A DNA stretch of 64,000 nt from Chitinophagales bacterium (GTDB taxonomy: Bacteria > Bacteroidota > Bacteroidia > Chitinophagales > Saprospiraceae). Made by a program: the position numbers and the translations under genes. Position 1 is the stretch's first letter, and each line of letters opens with the position of its first letter. The notes below the pieces were generated by a model that did no database searches, was not told where the DNA came from, and worked only from the letters and a program-made list of their open reading frames with translations. Positions 27,098 through 35,368 of this stretch are shown in pieces. Location: contig JAAFJY010000009.1 in assembly GCA_013299105.1 (NCBI GenBank), positions 153,812 to 217,811 on the forward strand, given 5' to 3'.

Positions 27098-28501
27098 TTA
27101 ACCATTAATAACTAACAAAGGCAAGCTATGCCGATAACTGTTGACTTGAAACAACACTTGATAATAACCATTTGGCAGTTGGCTGGTATTGAGTTCGAAG
27201 CCATGTTTGCCCGGAGCCAACTTGCCCGACTGGATGGTTTCCAAGACCCGGCCCTGGGCGTCAATCAAAATGATGTGAACTTCGTTTTTTTGTTCCAATT
27301 CCAGGCTGATCAGGGTTTGCCCTTGCGCAGGGTTGGGTGAGATATTGGATTGGATTTTTTGTTGGTCGGGCAAAATTTCCAGGCCCGTGGTGGTTTTGTC
27401 GATGATCCAGGAGACAATGCTGGCCTGGGCGCTGGTAAAAACTGCATCTCGAACGTTGCCTGTGGTGTCGCTCACAATAGCTTTGAGGGTGTGGTTGCCT
27501 TTGTTCAAGGTATTTTGATCGAGTTTGATCGAATCCTGGTTCCTGAAAATGGTTTTGCCATCCAGTTGCCATTCAATTTTGAGGGTATTGGGCTGGGGCT
27601 TCATCAGTTCTAACAAGCGAAAACTGAGCAAGCGTTGCTGAGAACTGATGGTATTTTTGTTGCCCGGACTGAAACGTACCACCGGATCGGTCAATTGGTG
27701 GATGCGCTTGACGATGGTTTCCTGGCAGACTGGGCAAAAAGAAGGGCCTAAAAAACGCATTTTACAGTTTTGATGCGGCCTTTTCCAAATGGGGTTTACA
27801 TCGTGGTCGAAAATACCCGTTTGGCGGAAATTCAACCAATTTTTCCACTTGACCAAGGTGGTAGAAGTTTCTTTGGTCATGTTGGCGGTTTCTCTGGCAA
27901 ATTGCTCACCAGCCCAGTATTCATCAGAAAGGGCGGCAAAAGAGTGGCCAAGTTCGTGCAAGGAAATTTCATTGCTATTGGTTTCCAGGGTAGAAGTTGG
28001 AAAAGTCCCACCCGAACCCCCATAATAGGGTGAGTTGACGAGGATCAAAGCCTGGTCAAAAAACGGTGTATGTTTGCTCAGTACCTCCTGGATTTTGGTA
28101 CTGTTCATGGCTACCACCAAGCGGTGGATGCTGAATGCATCAAAAGTGCTACCAAAAAGGTTGTTGGGGTTGCTTTGGGGCACTTTGGGGCTCACATTGG
28201 CGCATTCGGCTAGGTTGTTGGGGTGTTTGGCCCCCGATTCAGGTGAAATGGCCCGAATGGCGAAGAAATTAAAATAGTTGCGGTAAGCAGAAAAAGGCTC
28301 CTCGGCAAAGAACTTGTTGACAAAATCTTTGGATTGGTTGATAAAGGAGCCTTGTTCGGCGGCGGTGAAGCCGTCACCCACAAGCACAAAATTGATGTAT
28401 TTGTCCACATCGCCTTTGTATTGGAGGGTATCAACTTTGAAGGTTTGCGCATTCGCGCAGCAGCAATAGGCGGAGAAAAATAGGAGAAAAAGCTTTTTCA
28501 T
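27098..28501 (-). CDS. M64 (IgA peptidase-like) metallopeptidase with type IX sorting domain
   Basis: The product has 467 residues. Signal peptide KLFLLFFSAYCCCANA, then an M64 domain with VLVGDGFTAAEQ near residue 40, and the zinc site ISLHELGHSFAALSDEY (His182, Glu183, His186, likely third ligand Asp193). After a beta-rich segment, the last ~85 residues (ISPNPAQGQTLISLEL ... DAQGRVLETIQSGKL ... LPNGYYQVLF) form a Por/type A C-terminal sorting domain, so it should cross the outer membrane by the type IX system and be attached or released. Family members include IgA-cleaving clostridial enzymes, but the substrate here is unknown. It shares strand with two lipoprotein genes, 24 bases from the nearest. 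Confidence 0.85.
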   Translation of the reverse strand: MKKLFLLFFSAYCCCANAQTFKVDTLQYKGDVDKYINFVLVGDGFTAAEQGSFINQSKDFVNKFFAEEPFSAYRNYFNFFAIRAISPESGAKHPNNLAECANVSPKVPQSNPNNLFGSTFDAFSIHRLVVAMNSTKIQEVLSKHTPFFDQALILVNSPYYGGSGGTFPTSTLETNSNEISLHELGHSFAALSDEYWAGEQFARETANMTKETSTTLVKWKNWLNFRQTGIFDHDVNPIWKRPHQNCKMRFLGPSFCPVCQETIVKRIHQLTDPVVRFSPGNKNTISSQQRLLSFRLLELMKPQPNTLKIEWQLDGKTIFRNQDSIKLDQNTLNKGNHTLKAIVSDTTGNVRDAVFTSAQASIVSWIIDKTTTGLEILPDQQKIQSNISPNPAQGQTLISLELEQKNEVHIILIDAQGRVLETIQSGKLAPGKHGFELNTSQLPNGYYQVLFQVNSYRHSLPLLVING

Positions 28502-28525
28502 AGGTCTTGGGTTTAAGGGTGTCGG

Positions 28526-29014
28526 CTACAAGTCAAGCACGCCAATTTTAACCTTGTCTTTTCCGGGGAACAATTCATAAAAAACGAGACGGTTTTTTCC
28601 ATTTTGCAGTTGGATTCGCAGCGCCAAATCAGCCTCATTCAGATTCAAGGGCTTGCCATGGAAATGGTTTTCTTCGGCATGAAATGCTTCCACATAACGA
28701 AAAAGCGGATGCGACAAGGTATGGGTTTCGATCAGCGTTTTGTTTTGGTATTGTTCTACGAGGATATTGGCGTGGGTAACAGGCTCCATCGCCTTGGATT
28801 TCAAAACTGCGGGGGCGATATTTTTTTGCACCAAAGCAAGGGTACTTGGCCCTTGTTCGGGGTTTTTCCGGGTGATTTTACAAACCAAAAAGCAGATTTG
28901 GGGCTGGTCGGGGTCGATTTTGTAAGCCGTGGCTTCAGTAGTTTTTTGCAAGCTTGGTGAGCAAGCACTTGAAACCAGGCTGATCAGCAGGATTTTGGTG
29001 CATATTTTAGACAT
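28526..29014 (-). CDS. Small lipoprotein of unknown function
   Basis: The product has 162 residues from ATG 29014, chosen because it gives a good SPII signal (KICTKILLISLVSSAC, Cys about residue 19). The rest has alternating charged and hydrophobic strands (TANILVEQYQNKTL-like, LALRIQLQNGKNRLVFYELF) and looks beta-rich. I do not recognise a family. It lies 24 bases upstream of the M64 peptidase gene and is probably cotranscribed with it, so it may be a surface partner. Confidence 0.6.
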   Translation of the reverse strand: MSKICTKILLISLVSSACSPSLQKTTEATAYKIDPDQPQICFLVCKITRKNPEQGPSTLALVQKNIAPAVLKSKAMEPVTHANILVEQYQNKTLIETHTLSHPLFRYVEAFHAEENHFHGKPLNLNEADLALRIQLQNGKNRLVFYELFPGKDKVKIGVLDL

Positions 29015-29140
29015 AAGCGAGAGGGTTTGAAGTTGCGGTGAAAACCAAATTTTCAAACGTATGAACTGGGCTGTTTCTTTTCAACCCTTCAACATTTCAA
29101 CATTTCAACTTTCTCCACAACTCCCAACTCATCAGACAAC

Positions 29141-29893
29141 TTATTTAAAGGTAATGTCGCCAGCCAGTTTGGCTTTTCCTTCGAGCATTTCGAGCAGATC
29201 GTGCTCTATAGTCACTTTGTTGCCCTCAATTTGTGCTTTGTCCATTTTGGTCTTCTTCACTTTGCCTGGCAAGTTGTAGACTACCTTGTATTTGGCACCG
29301 CCCAAAAACATTTTGATCATGCTCAGGTCTTCGTCTTTTGGCGCAGCATCTTTGTTGGTATTGGCAAGGCGAGTAATGGTTTTGCCACTAGATTTGAAGG
29401 CCACGCTAGGGCCACCTGAAGTTCCACCACCCAGGAGGTCGGTAGGCAACATCCCGCCCAGTTGTTCGCCATTTTCTTTCATGACCTCACCAACGTTTTT
29501 GTAGAAAAAAGCAACGTCCTCCAATTTGTCGAAATCCAGTTGCAAATCCACGAAGAATTCCTTTTTGGACTCGCTCATTTTCATGTGGACTTTGGCTTTT
29601 TTCCAAAAATCGACATCGCCAGTTTTTTGGCGCAGTTCTAGTGGTGCATCTTTGAGGTACATGATGGTGTCCTTCTCTGATACATTGCCCATCTTGGAGC
29701 TCGCATCGCTATCTGCTCCAGCTTGGTTCATCAGGTCTTTCAAGGAGCCGAGTTGCATGATGCCACTCAGGTCAATTTTCATGGAGTAACTGCCCTTGCC
29801 CTGTTTGTTGAGGGTCAGTTCTTCGACGATGTCAATGCAACTCGTCAGCATGAAGGTGGCTGCAAAAAGCAGGCAGAAGGTTATTTTTCTCAT
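29141..29893 (-). CDS. Lipoprotein of unknown function
   Basis: The product has 250 residues. The signal MRKITFCLLFAATFMLTSC is a clear lipobox with Cys19. The mature part starts IDIVEELTLNKQGKGSYSMKIDLSG, resembling Bacteroidota lipoproteins annotated only as hypothetical, some of which share this LNxxGxGxY start. A Gly-rich segment (LLGGGTSGGP) lies in the middle. The gene is 126 bases upstream of the small lipoprotein gene, on the same strand. Function unknown. Confidence 0.65.
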   Translation of the reverse strand: MRKITFCLLFAATFMLTSCIDIVEELTLNKQGKGSYSMKIDLSGIMQLGSLKDLMNQAGADSDASSKMGNVSEKDTIMYLKDAPLELRQKTGDVDFWKKAKVHMKMSESKKEFFVDLQLDFDKLEDVAFFYKNVGEVMKENGEQLGGMLPTDLLGGGTSGGPSVAFKSSGKTITRLANTNKDAAPKDEDLSMIKMFLGGAKYKVVYNLPGKVKKTKMDKAQIEGNKVTIEHDLLEMLEGKAKLAGDITFK

Positions 29894-30449
29894 TTTGTTG
29901 TTTTAAAAGGGTTTGGTGGTGTTTTGGTGAATTTTCGCTCGAAACGATCGAGTCATAAACGGTACAAAGTTAAGGGAATATTGGATGTTGATGGGGGAGA
30001 TTTGGGTGAAGTGTTGAAAAAAGACGACTAAGGGCCGCAGATTAAATAAATTAGACAGCTTCGTTGCCTCGCTATGCGAGGCCAGTTGGGAACACGGATG
30101 AAACGGATAAAACTGATTTTCACGGATTTCCAGCATGATTTTGACCATGATTTTGACTATAACGTTGCCACACAATGGGCTTAATCCAAAGTCAAAGTTG
30201 TCCCTTTATTTCTTTTCTGTTCCAAAGGGGAGAGTTTTAGGGGAGTACAAAGACATTGGACGTGAGTCTTGGTGAAAATTCTACCCATTCGCATCTTCAT
30301 TATCTAGGTCTAGACCGCGAAGCGGGCAATTCTCTAATTCTTTCAAATTCTGCTTTAGAAAAATTGGGTCAACACCACACAAGTAATTCTGGAATTCTGT
30401 AATCCTGCCAATTCTGGTTTAGACAAATTTTTATTTCGTTCTCCTTGTA
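29894..30449. repeat. Intergenic gap with a MITE-like element and AATTCTG repeats
   Basis: No gene is seen. It contains the element at 30032-30223, then about 30305-30430 with CCGCGAAGCGGGCAATTCT, TTCTTTCAAATTCTGCTTTAG and several AATTCTG units ending in TTTAGACAAA. The latter is the uninterrupted form of the repeat split at 24219/24413. Confidence 0.6.
30032..30223 (+). mobile_element. MITE-like element, copy 4
   Basis: It is 192 bases and closely similar to the copy at 24220-24412 over its length, including the left end GGGCCGCAGATTAAATAAAT, the core CCTCGCTATGCGAGG and GGGAACACGGATGAAACGG, and the right end TTTATTTCTTTTCTGTTCC. Flanks are TAA on the left and AAA on the right, an imperfect duplication. 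Confidence 0.7.
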
Positions 30450-31154
30450 TTAGTATTTTGTTCTCAACACCCCCCGAATCGCAACCAAGTGCGAAAACAA
30501 TACAATCGGCACAACAAAAGTAGGCAGCCAAGAAAATGGAAAGTACAAAATCGCAATATTGGGCTGCTCAAATGCAAACTTTTGGATAGGAGAGGGGGCC
30601 GAAAAAAGCGCATGCACCACAATATTCGCCAATAGCCCCAGGCAAATGAAATTCCATACTAAAATCGTTCGGCGACTCAATTTTGCTTTTACAAACCCGA
30701 AATAGGCGATGATGGGAGCAGTAATTCCAGCAATGATGTCAAAGTTTCGACCTTCAAAAGTCATCAATTCTGGGATTGCTTTGTTGAGAAACAGCCAAAA
30801 CAAGACTAGTTCAACTGGTATCCTCACTACATGCAGATAGGTCAAGTTTTTGAGGGGCAAACTGTCGATAAACTGCCTGCCTCTTGCCGTTGAAAACAGG
30901 ATTAGAATGGCCAAAATGGTCGGAAAAATCCCCAGTAGGAATATTTTAGGCGGAAAAGCATCGGTATCGTAAACATGGTTCAATGGCAAAACAGCTTGAA
31001 TGAGCAGCCAAATGCAAAATCCGGCAAACAGGTAAACCGACTTCTTTCTGGTCAGTTCGGAATTTGAGTTTAAAACTGCGGAGATGAACAGCAGCAGTGT
31101 TGCAACCGTGCTGAGTCCGAATAATATGGGGATGTATAATGGTAGGTTTTCCAT
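30450..31154 (-). CDS. Polytopic membrane protein of unknown function
   Basis: The product has 234 residues from ATG 31154 (MENLPLYIPILFG). About seven hydrophobic helices are visible, for example LFGLSTVATLLLFISAVL, LFAGFCIWLLIQAVLP, IFLLGIFPTILAILILF, VELVLFWLFLNKAI, DIIAGITAPIIAYFGFV, and two more near the C-terminus. I recognise no conserved family motif. The start lies 28 bases after the stop of the aspartic-protease-like gene, so the two are probably cotranscribed. Confidence 0.65.
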   Translation of the reverse strand: MENLPLYIPILFGLSTVATLLLFISAVLNSNSELTRKKSVYLFAGFCIWLLIQAVLPLNHVYDTDAFPPKIFLLGIFPTILAILILFSTARGRQFIDSLPLKNLTYLHVVRIPVELVLFWLFLNKAIPELMTFEGRNFDIIAGITAPIIAYFGFVKAKLSRRTILVWNFICLGLLANIVVHALFSAPSPIQKFAFEQPNIAILYFPFSWLPTFVVPIVLFSHLVAIRGVLRTKY

Positions 31155-31182
31155 TTTTTTTGAGTTTTGATTTTGCAAAGGG

Positions 31183-32190
31183 TTAATAAATAGCCAACCT
31201 ATTGCTTTTGTAATCAATGATTAGCACATTGTTGCGGAAATAGGCATTTCCAATGATGCCCCAAAATTTATCTCGTTCAAACCACCAATCAAATATTTCA
31301 ATTTTGTCGTAGTGAACCAAACCTTTTGGGAGCTCTTTGTTGCCAAGTCTTACTGACTTTGCTATTTGATTGCCATAAACAAAGTATTTTTTTCCCCAAG
31401 AATTCACGTCAATGGAGTCTTGTACCACTGCGTTGGCAATTTCAGCCGCATGCTTTTGGGAAGTAAGCAAAGGAAACATTGCAATGCCCGTATCAAAAAG
31501 CAAGTATTCTAATTTGCCATTGATTTCAAGCGGGATAAAGATCCTCCCATTTTCCTTTTTGATGGTGGTGTAGTTCAAGTTGGCGTATTGTTTGGGTAGT
31601 TTGTCTGTTACCGCGATCCGATTATTTGGGTAGTCGATGATCAAAAATTGATCCTGAAACAAGTCAGGCCCAATGGTTCCAATGGTCAAAGGCTTTGAAA
31701 AATCAATCGAATCTTTTATTTGAGTAAACCCATAGTCACTGTATTTCCCAATTTTTATTTTTTTAAACCGGGCTTTACCAAGCATCAAATCCACGTTTTG
31801 GTAGGTAGGGTATGCTTTGCTATTGTACCAAAATAAATTGCTGGTGTCCAATTTGCCTTCGTAAAAGGCAAATTCATCGGGAAATGATTGCAGGGTCTTG
31901 CCATAAATCACAGTTTTAGTGGCTCCCAGGTCAAATTGCATTCTAAATGGATACTTGAGCTTATCAATCTTGCAATTAACCATGATGCCAGCATTTTCAA
32001 AATACCTGGTTTTGGCTTGATAACCCGTCCATTCGAATGGTATCCAGTTCAGTTTTTGCGCATAGCACGGCCTGGCGGCCAAGCACAATAATTGCAACAG
32101 CAAAACTAATTTAAGCGTTTTGGAATCAAATCCGATGCTTAAAATTTGTACCACCTTCGAACTTCCCATGTTTTTTTGATTTTTGCTCAT
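31183..32190 (-). CDS. Exported aspartic-protease-like (two-lobe retropepsin fold) protein
   Basis: The product has 335 residues. After a short polar start, a hydrophobic signal (LVLLLQLLCLAARPCYAQ) ends near residue 45. Two D-x-G motifs occur about 140 residues apart: FDLGATKTVIYG and LLFDTGIAMFPLLT, each followed by the hydrophobic pattern of aspartic protease lobes. The first motif has Leu instead of Thr/Ser after Asp, so activity is uncertain. The C-terminus LIIDYKSNRLAIY resembles the usual end of bacterial aspartyl protease-like proteins. It is followed at once by a membrane protein gene. It may be a protease or a binding protein of this fold. Confidence 0.6.
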   Translation of the reverse strand: MSKNQKNMGSSKVVQILSIGFDSKTLKLVLLLQLLCLAARPCYAQKLNWIPFEWTGYQAKTRYFENAGIMVNCKIDKLKYPFRMQFDLGATKTVIYGKTLQSFPDEFAFYEGKLDTSNLFWYNSKAYPTYQNVDLMLGKARFKKIKIGKYSDYGFTQIKDSIDFSKPLTIGTIGPDLFQDQFLIIDYPNNRIAVTDKLPKQYANLNYTTIKKENGRIFIPLEINGKLEYLLFDTGIAMFPLLTSQKHAAEIANAVVQDSIDVNSWGKKYFVYGNQIAKSVRLGNKELPKGLVHYDKIEIFDWWFERDKFWGIIGNAYFRNNVLIIDYKSNRLAIY

Positions 32191-32278
32191 GGGACAAAAA
32201 TATTGGGGCCAACTCGGTAAACAGTTGCCCTATGGCAAAAAAAAGCAGCTTTTTGGCCGAGGAGAGCAGGTTGAATTA

Positions 32279-32480
32279 GTGATAAGCCACAAATAAACCT
32301 TTCCAATTCGCAACTGCGTTGCTATGTGCCAGCCTCGTTGTGCGAGGCCATTTTTAGCACGCGGATGACGCGGATGACGCAGATTTTCGCGGATTTCCAG
32401 CATGACGTTGACCATGATGTTGACAACATGATCTAATCAGGAATCATAAAAATTGGAAACGTTTATTTTTGAACCGTTAC
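32279..32480 (+). mobile_element. MITE-like element, second subfamily
   Basis: It is 202 bases. The left end GTGATAAGCCACAAATAAAC and the inverted right end GTAACGGTTCAAAAATAAAC are similar and both continue into TTTCCAATT. The core has GCCTCGTTGTGCGAGGC, an ACGCGGATGACGCGGATG duplication, and GATTTCCAGCATGACGTTG shared with the first subfamily. Flanks are TTA and TAA, so no direct duplication is seen. Confidence 0.6.
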
Positions 32481-32487
32481 TAAGCAT

Positions 32488-33066
32488 TCACAGTGAAATC
32501 TCTTTCCGTATCCTGCTTAGTGAGTATTTGGTGATGCCCAAATAAGTGGCGATGTGCTGCAAGGAAACATTTTGAACAATCTGCGGCTTTTCTTTCAACA
32601 GCTGGATGTATCGTTCTTTTGCTTGGTCGGCAATGATCGAAATGCTGTGGTTTTTCAATGCAAAATAGGAACTCACCAACCTTCTTCTACCTTGTTCTCT
32701 GAATGTCTCAATGCTGTGAAAAAGTTGCTGGAAAGTTTCAAAGTCCAATTGCCAACAAACACAGTCGGTCAGTGCCTGGATATTTTCTCGGCTTGGGTTG
32801 CGAAGAAAAAAAGAAGACCAATCAATCACCACCTCGCTCGGACCATAAAAGTTCGTGGTGATGTCGTCTCCTTTGCTGGAGTTTACAAAAGAACGCACAA
32901 AACCACTTTCCAAAATCCAGTAATGGTTTTCAGTTTTTCCTTCTTGCAGCAAGAAGTCATTTTTAGCAAACTTCAGTTGCTTGAAGGATGGCAGGATAGC
33001 TTCCAGTTCGGCTGCTTTGAAGTCGTCTGGAGTGAAGATGGTGTTTAGGAAGTGGGTGGAGTTCAT
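32488..33066 (-). CDS. Crp/Fnr-family transcriptional regulator
   Basis: The product has 192 residues. The N-terminal cyclic-nucleotide-binding-like domain includes FAKNDFLLQEGKTENHYWILESGFVRSF and a loop with NFYGPSEVVIDWSSFF. The C-terminal helix-turn-helix is VSLQHIATYLGITKYSLSRIRKEI. Lacking the canonical RxS of cAMP binding, it probably senses another ligand or none. These small Crp-like proteins are common in Bacteroidota and often control single neighbouring genes. It lies just downstream of the TOPRIM/ATPase pair on the same strand (51-base gap), but a regulatory link is only a guess. Confidence 0.8.
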   Translation of the reverse strand: MNSTHFLNTIFTPDDFKAAELEAILPSFKQLKFAKNDFLLQEGKTENHYWILESGFVRSFVNSSKGDDITTNFYGPSEVVIDWSSFFLRNPSRENIQALTDCVCWQLDFETFQQLFHSIETFREQGRRRLVSSYFALKNHSISIIADQAKERYIQLLKEKPQIVQNVSLQHIATYLGITKYSLSRIRKEISL

Positions 33067-33116
33067 TTTATGGGTGTTGGAAAAGTATTTGATTGGGATT
33101 CAATAAGCTGGGGTTT

Positions 33117-33842
33117 TCAATTCAGCAGGCTTGCAAATTCATCAACTGAAGCACACTTGTCACCATTTCTAAGGTTTTCAAAACTGTCTTTTTGCAAAGA
33201 TGCCATGATTGCTTCTATATTGCCTTTGTTCTTTTTATAGGTTTCGTTGGCTAATTGATAAATATCCTCCATTGTTTTTGCAGGATGAAAAAAGGTTGTT
33301 TCTGGATCGATTACTTCAAGATCAAACCCTAAACATGTTCTAATGTAATCAACTGTGAGGATGGGATTGATTCTTTCAAAACAGTCATGAAACCCTAAAA
33401 TCCAGCTCTCAGCTTCCATGATTGCGAAAGAAAAATGAACTTGATTGGGTTTTTCTGCCCTTTTTTCAATTTGCTCTTTTGTGCTTTGCTTAATTTCTTC
33501 ATTCAAGTCAAAATCAATTTTACCAACTTCTTTTGCCAATTCACGATATGATTTAGAATACATATCTCGTAGGCCTATGATGCGACTAAAGCCTACATTC
33601 CAAAGGTATTTTTCTCTGTTCAAAATTCGCGTCAGGACTGCATTGTCATTTCCGACGTTGATGATCTGGAAATGGTTCGTGGCAGCATCATTAGGGAACG
33701 CATATTCAGTTGGATGAAAATTGCTATCGGTAAATAAGGTATAGCAATCAATGGAGATGTCCTGGTAATCAAAACTTTTTAAGAGGTATTCACGAACAAA
33801 AACAAGTTCTGTCTGCCCTTCCACAAATATGGCAGTTTTCAT
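33117..33842 (-). CDS. TOPRIM-like nuclease-type protein, partner of AAA ATPase
   Basis: The product has 241 residues. The N-terminus MKTAIFVEGQTELVFVREYL has the TOPRIM first motif with Glu8. GFSRIIGLRDMYSKS (Asp93) and FAIMEAESWIL (Glu143, Glu145) would complete the acidic metal site; this is the layout of DUF4276/DUF4435-like proteins. The start ATG overlaps the upstream ATPase stop by 4 bases (33839-33842), so the two are translationally coupled. In known defence systems (PARIS, some OLD-type and Septu-like modules) an ABC-type ATPase senses the phage and a nuclease partner acts. Low GC compared with neighbours suggests transfer. Exact family not certain. Confidence 0.7.
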   Translation of the reverse strand: MKTAIFVEGQTELVFVREYLLKSFDYQDISIDCYTLFTDSNFHPTEYAFPNDAATNHFQIINVGNDNAVLTRILNREKYLWNVGFSRIIGLRDMYSKSYRELAKEVGKIDFDLNEEIKQSTKEQIEKRAEKPNQVHFSFAIMEAESWILGFHDCFERINPILTVDYIRTCLGFDLEVIDPETTFFHPAKTMEDIYQLANETYKKNKGNIEAIMASLQKDSFENLRNGDKCASVDEFASLLN

Positions 33843-34924
33843 TTTGTTTCATTAGGGGTTTGTAAAAGGAAATCAGAAGAAAACAAGTCAAAATTTGATA
33901 GCCCTGTTAATCGGAATTTTCTAAACAAGCTTGGGCTGTTTTGCTGGTTCAAGCATGTGATAGTTTTGCCGTTTCTTTGCAGTATATTCCAGTGCTTTAT
34001 ATCAACTACGTCCATAAGGAAGCTATCATTGGATGTTGCAACCAATTGAATATTTGTATTTTCACATTTCTCAAAAATAAGTGAGCCCAATTTCCTTGCT
34101 CGATCATAATCCAAACCTTCACAAAAATCATCTATAATGATCATGGCAGGCTTTTTTCGACTTATCAAGTATTCCAAGTAAACCATGATGGCCAAAGTTC
34201 TGAACATGCCTTGTGAAAGCTTGTAATGAGGTAAAGCCCTGTTTAATTGTTTTTCTTTTACAAATAAAATATAATACTCAACCTTGTCTTGGACATTAAT
34301 TTCATTCACGTCATATCCCAATAAATTAAAATCGCTGATGATTTTTACAATGCTGTCTTTTTTCAAGGCTTTGAAAAGATTAGGTATATCCTCTACGGCA
34401 GTGAGTAAATCATATTCTTGTTCGTTTAGCCTGGAATAAGGGCTGATATTTCCAAATTTAAACCCATAACTCTGTTCTGCCCAATTGGCAATATCTTCCA
34501 AGTAAGGATACTTGCGAACATCGCGATTGACATGCAAAGTAAGTTTATTGCTGGGTGGGGAGATTGTATCGTTTTGTTGTGTCACAAAGTTTTTCAGGAC
34601 AACTGTTCCCTCTTTGTGATGGCGAAACAACACTTGTACTCCATCAATACTAATTTTTTCAGCACTTACCAAGCCTTCATCTTGATACTTGGTTGCGAAT
34701 TCAAAACTAATTTTTTGATTCTGGTTATTGATAAAATAAACCTCCCATTTGCCCCCCCAATTGAGGTTTTTTCTTTGGCTAATCATTTTTATCAATAGGT
34801 CAATCGTAAGCAATGTCCTAGACTTACCAGTGGCATTTTTGGCAACGATCAAGTTCAAATTACTGAGTTGCAAATTTGATAACTCCCAATACGGATCGGT
34901 ATATGTTAAATTGGTAAGCTTCAT
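33839..34924 (-). CDS. AAA/ABC-type ATPase of a two-gene module
   Basis: The product has 361 residues from ATG 34924. Walker A is LIVAKNATGKSRT (residues 26-38), an ABC-like signature reads YKLSQGMFRT (235-243), Walker B is MIIIDDFCEGLD (261-272), and a switch region follows (LVATSNDSFLM). The residue after the Walker B Asp is Asp rather than the usual catalytic Glu. The middle contains variable strands rather than a long coiled coil. This matches AAA_15/AAA_21 OLD-like ATPases found in defence modules. The gene is AT-rich and overlaps the TOPRIM-like gene by 4 bases. No third gene of the module is apparent. Confidence 0.75.
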   Translation of the reverse strand: MKLTNLTYTDPYWELSNLQLSNLNLIVAKNATGKSRTLLTIDLLIKMISQRKNLNWGGKWEVYFINNQNQKISFEFATKYQDEGLVSAEKISIDGVQVLFRHHKEGTVVLKNFVTQQNDTISPPSNKLTLHVNRDVRKYPYLEDIANWAEQSYGFKFGNISPYSRLNEQEYDLLTAVEDIPNLFKALKKDSIVKIISDFNLLGYDVNEINVQDKVEYYILFVKEKQLNRALPHYKLSQGMFRTLAIMVYLEYLISRKKPAMIIIDDFCEGLDYDRARKLGSLIFEKCENTNIQLVATSNDSFLMDVVDIKHWNILQRNGKTITCLNQQNSPSLFRKFRLTGLSNFDLFSSDFLLQTPNETK

Positions 34925-35112
34925 GTTTTTTATGATTGGACTATACAGGCCACACATACTTGAGGACAGCGCATTTTGACTCTTTGCAGCCAGTGCCCAA
35001 AGATAGCATAAAATCCAAACTTTTCAATGGCTGGCCTCTGCCCTGCTTGCAAAGGTTTTACAGCGAACTGCCCGGATTTTTACTCTTGGACGGTAAGCCC
35101 CATCAACCAAAA

Positions 35113-35150
35113 AAAAGCGCAGCCAGACCACAAAGCCCAACTGCGCTTTT
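35113..35150 (-). terminator. Hairpin downstream of the M1 peptidase gene
   Basis: AAAAGCGCAG (35113-35122) pairs with CTGCGCTTTT (35141-35150) with an 18-base loop. On the minus strand it ends in an A/T tract. It lies ~220 bases after the M1 peptidase stop, beyond the inverted-repeat element. Confidence 0.55.
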
Positions 35151-35200
35151 CCGATTGAAACCCAGGGCCATCTTTTCAGCCCTTCAACATTTCAATCTTT

Positions 35201-35363
35201 AGAGCATGTTTAAAATTTTTTGTTTGCCGTAAAACGGCCCAATTTCGCCTACTCTTCGTTAGGAAAATGCTCATTATGCGCTGCATAACTCCGCTTTTCC
35301 TGCCTCGATTAGTCAAAATTTGACTCGTTTTCCGCCTAAACCTCTAATATTTAAACACGCTCT
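35201..35363. mobile_element. Second MITE-like element type
   Basis: It is 163 bases. The left end AGAGCATGTTTAAAATTT and the inverted right end AGAGCGTGTTTAAATATTAG are similar. A related 5' end, AGAGCGTGTTTAGATATTGG followed by AGGTTTAGGC, occurs at 46841-46870, and an interior motif (TTTTGACTAATCGAGGCAGG, here inverted) recurs at 47899-47920. No coding capacity and no clear target duplication. Confidence 0.5.
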
Positions 35364-35368
35364 TCAAC

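Larger units (their letters stand above)
34925..35368. repeat. Intergenic gap with terminator and inverted-repeat element
   Basis: It separates the ATPase start from the end of the M1 peptidase gene. It contains a terminator-like hairpin (35113-35150) and a 163-bp element with inverted ends (35201-35363), plus a TTCAACATTTCAATC motif (35182-35197) like those near 29085 and 39975. No gene is seen. Confidence 0.6.

Noticed and set aside
33839..34924. Direct identification as PARIS AriA
   Set aside because: The architecture is similar but I cannot confirm the family from motifs alone.
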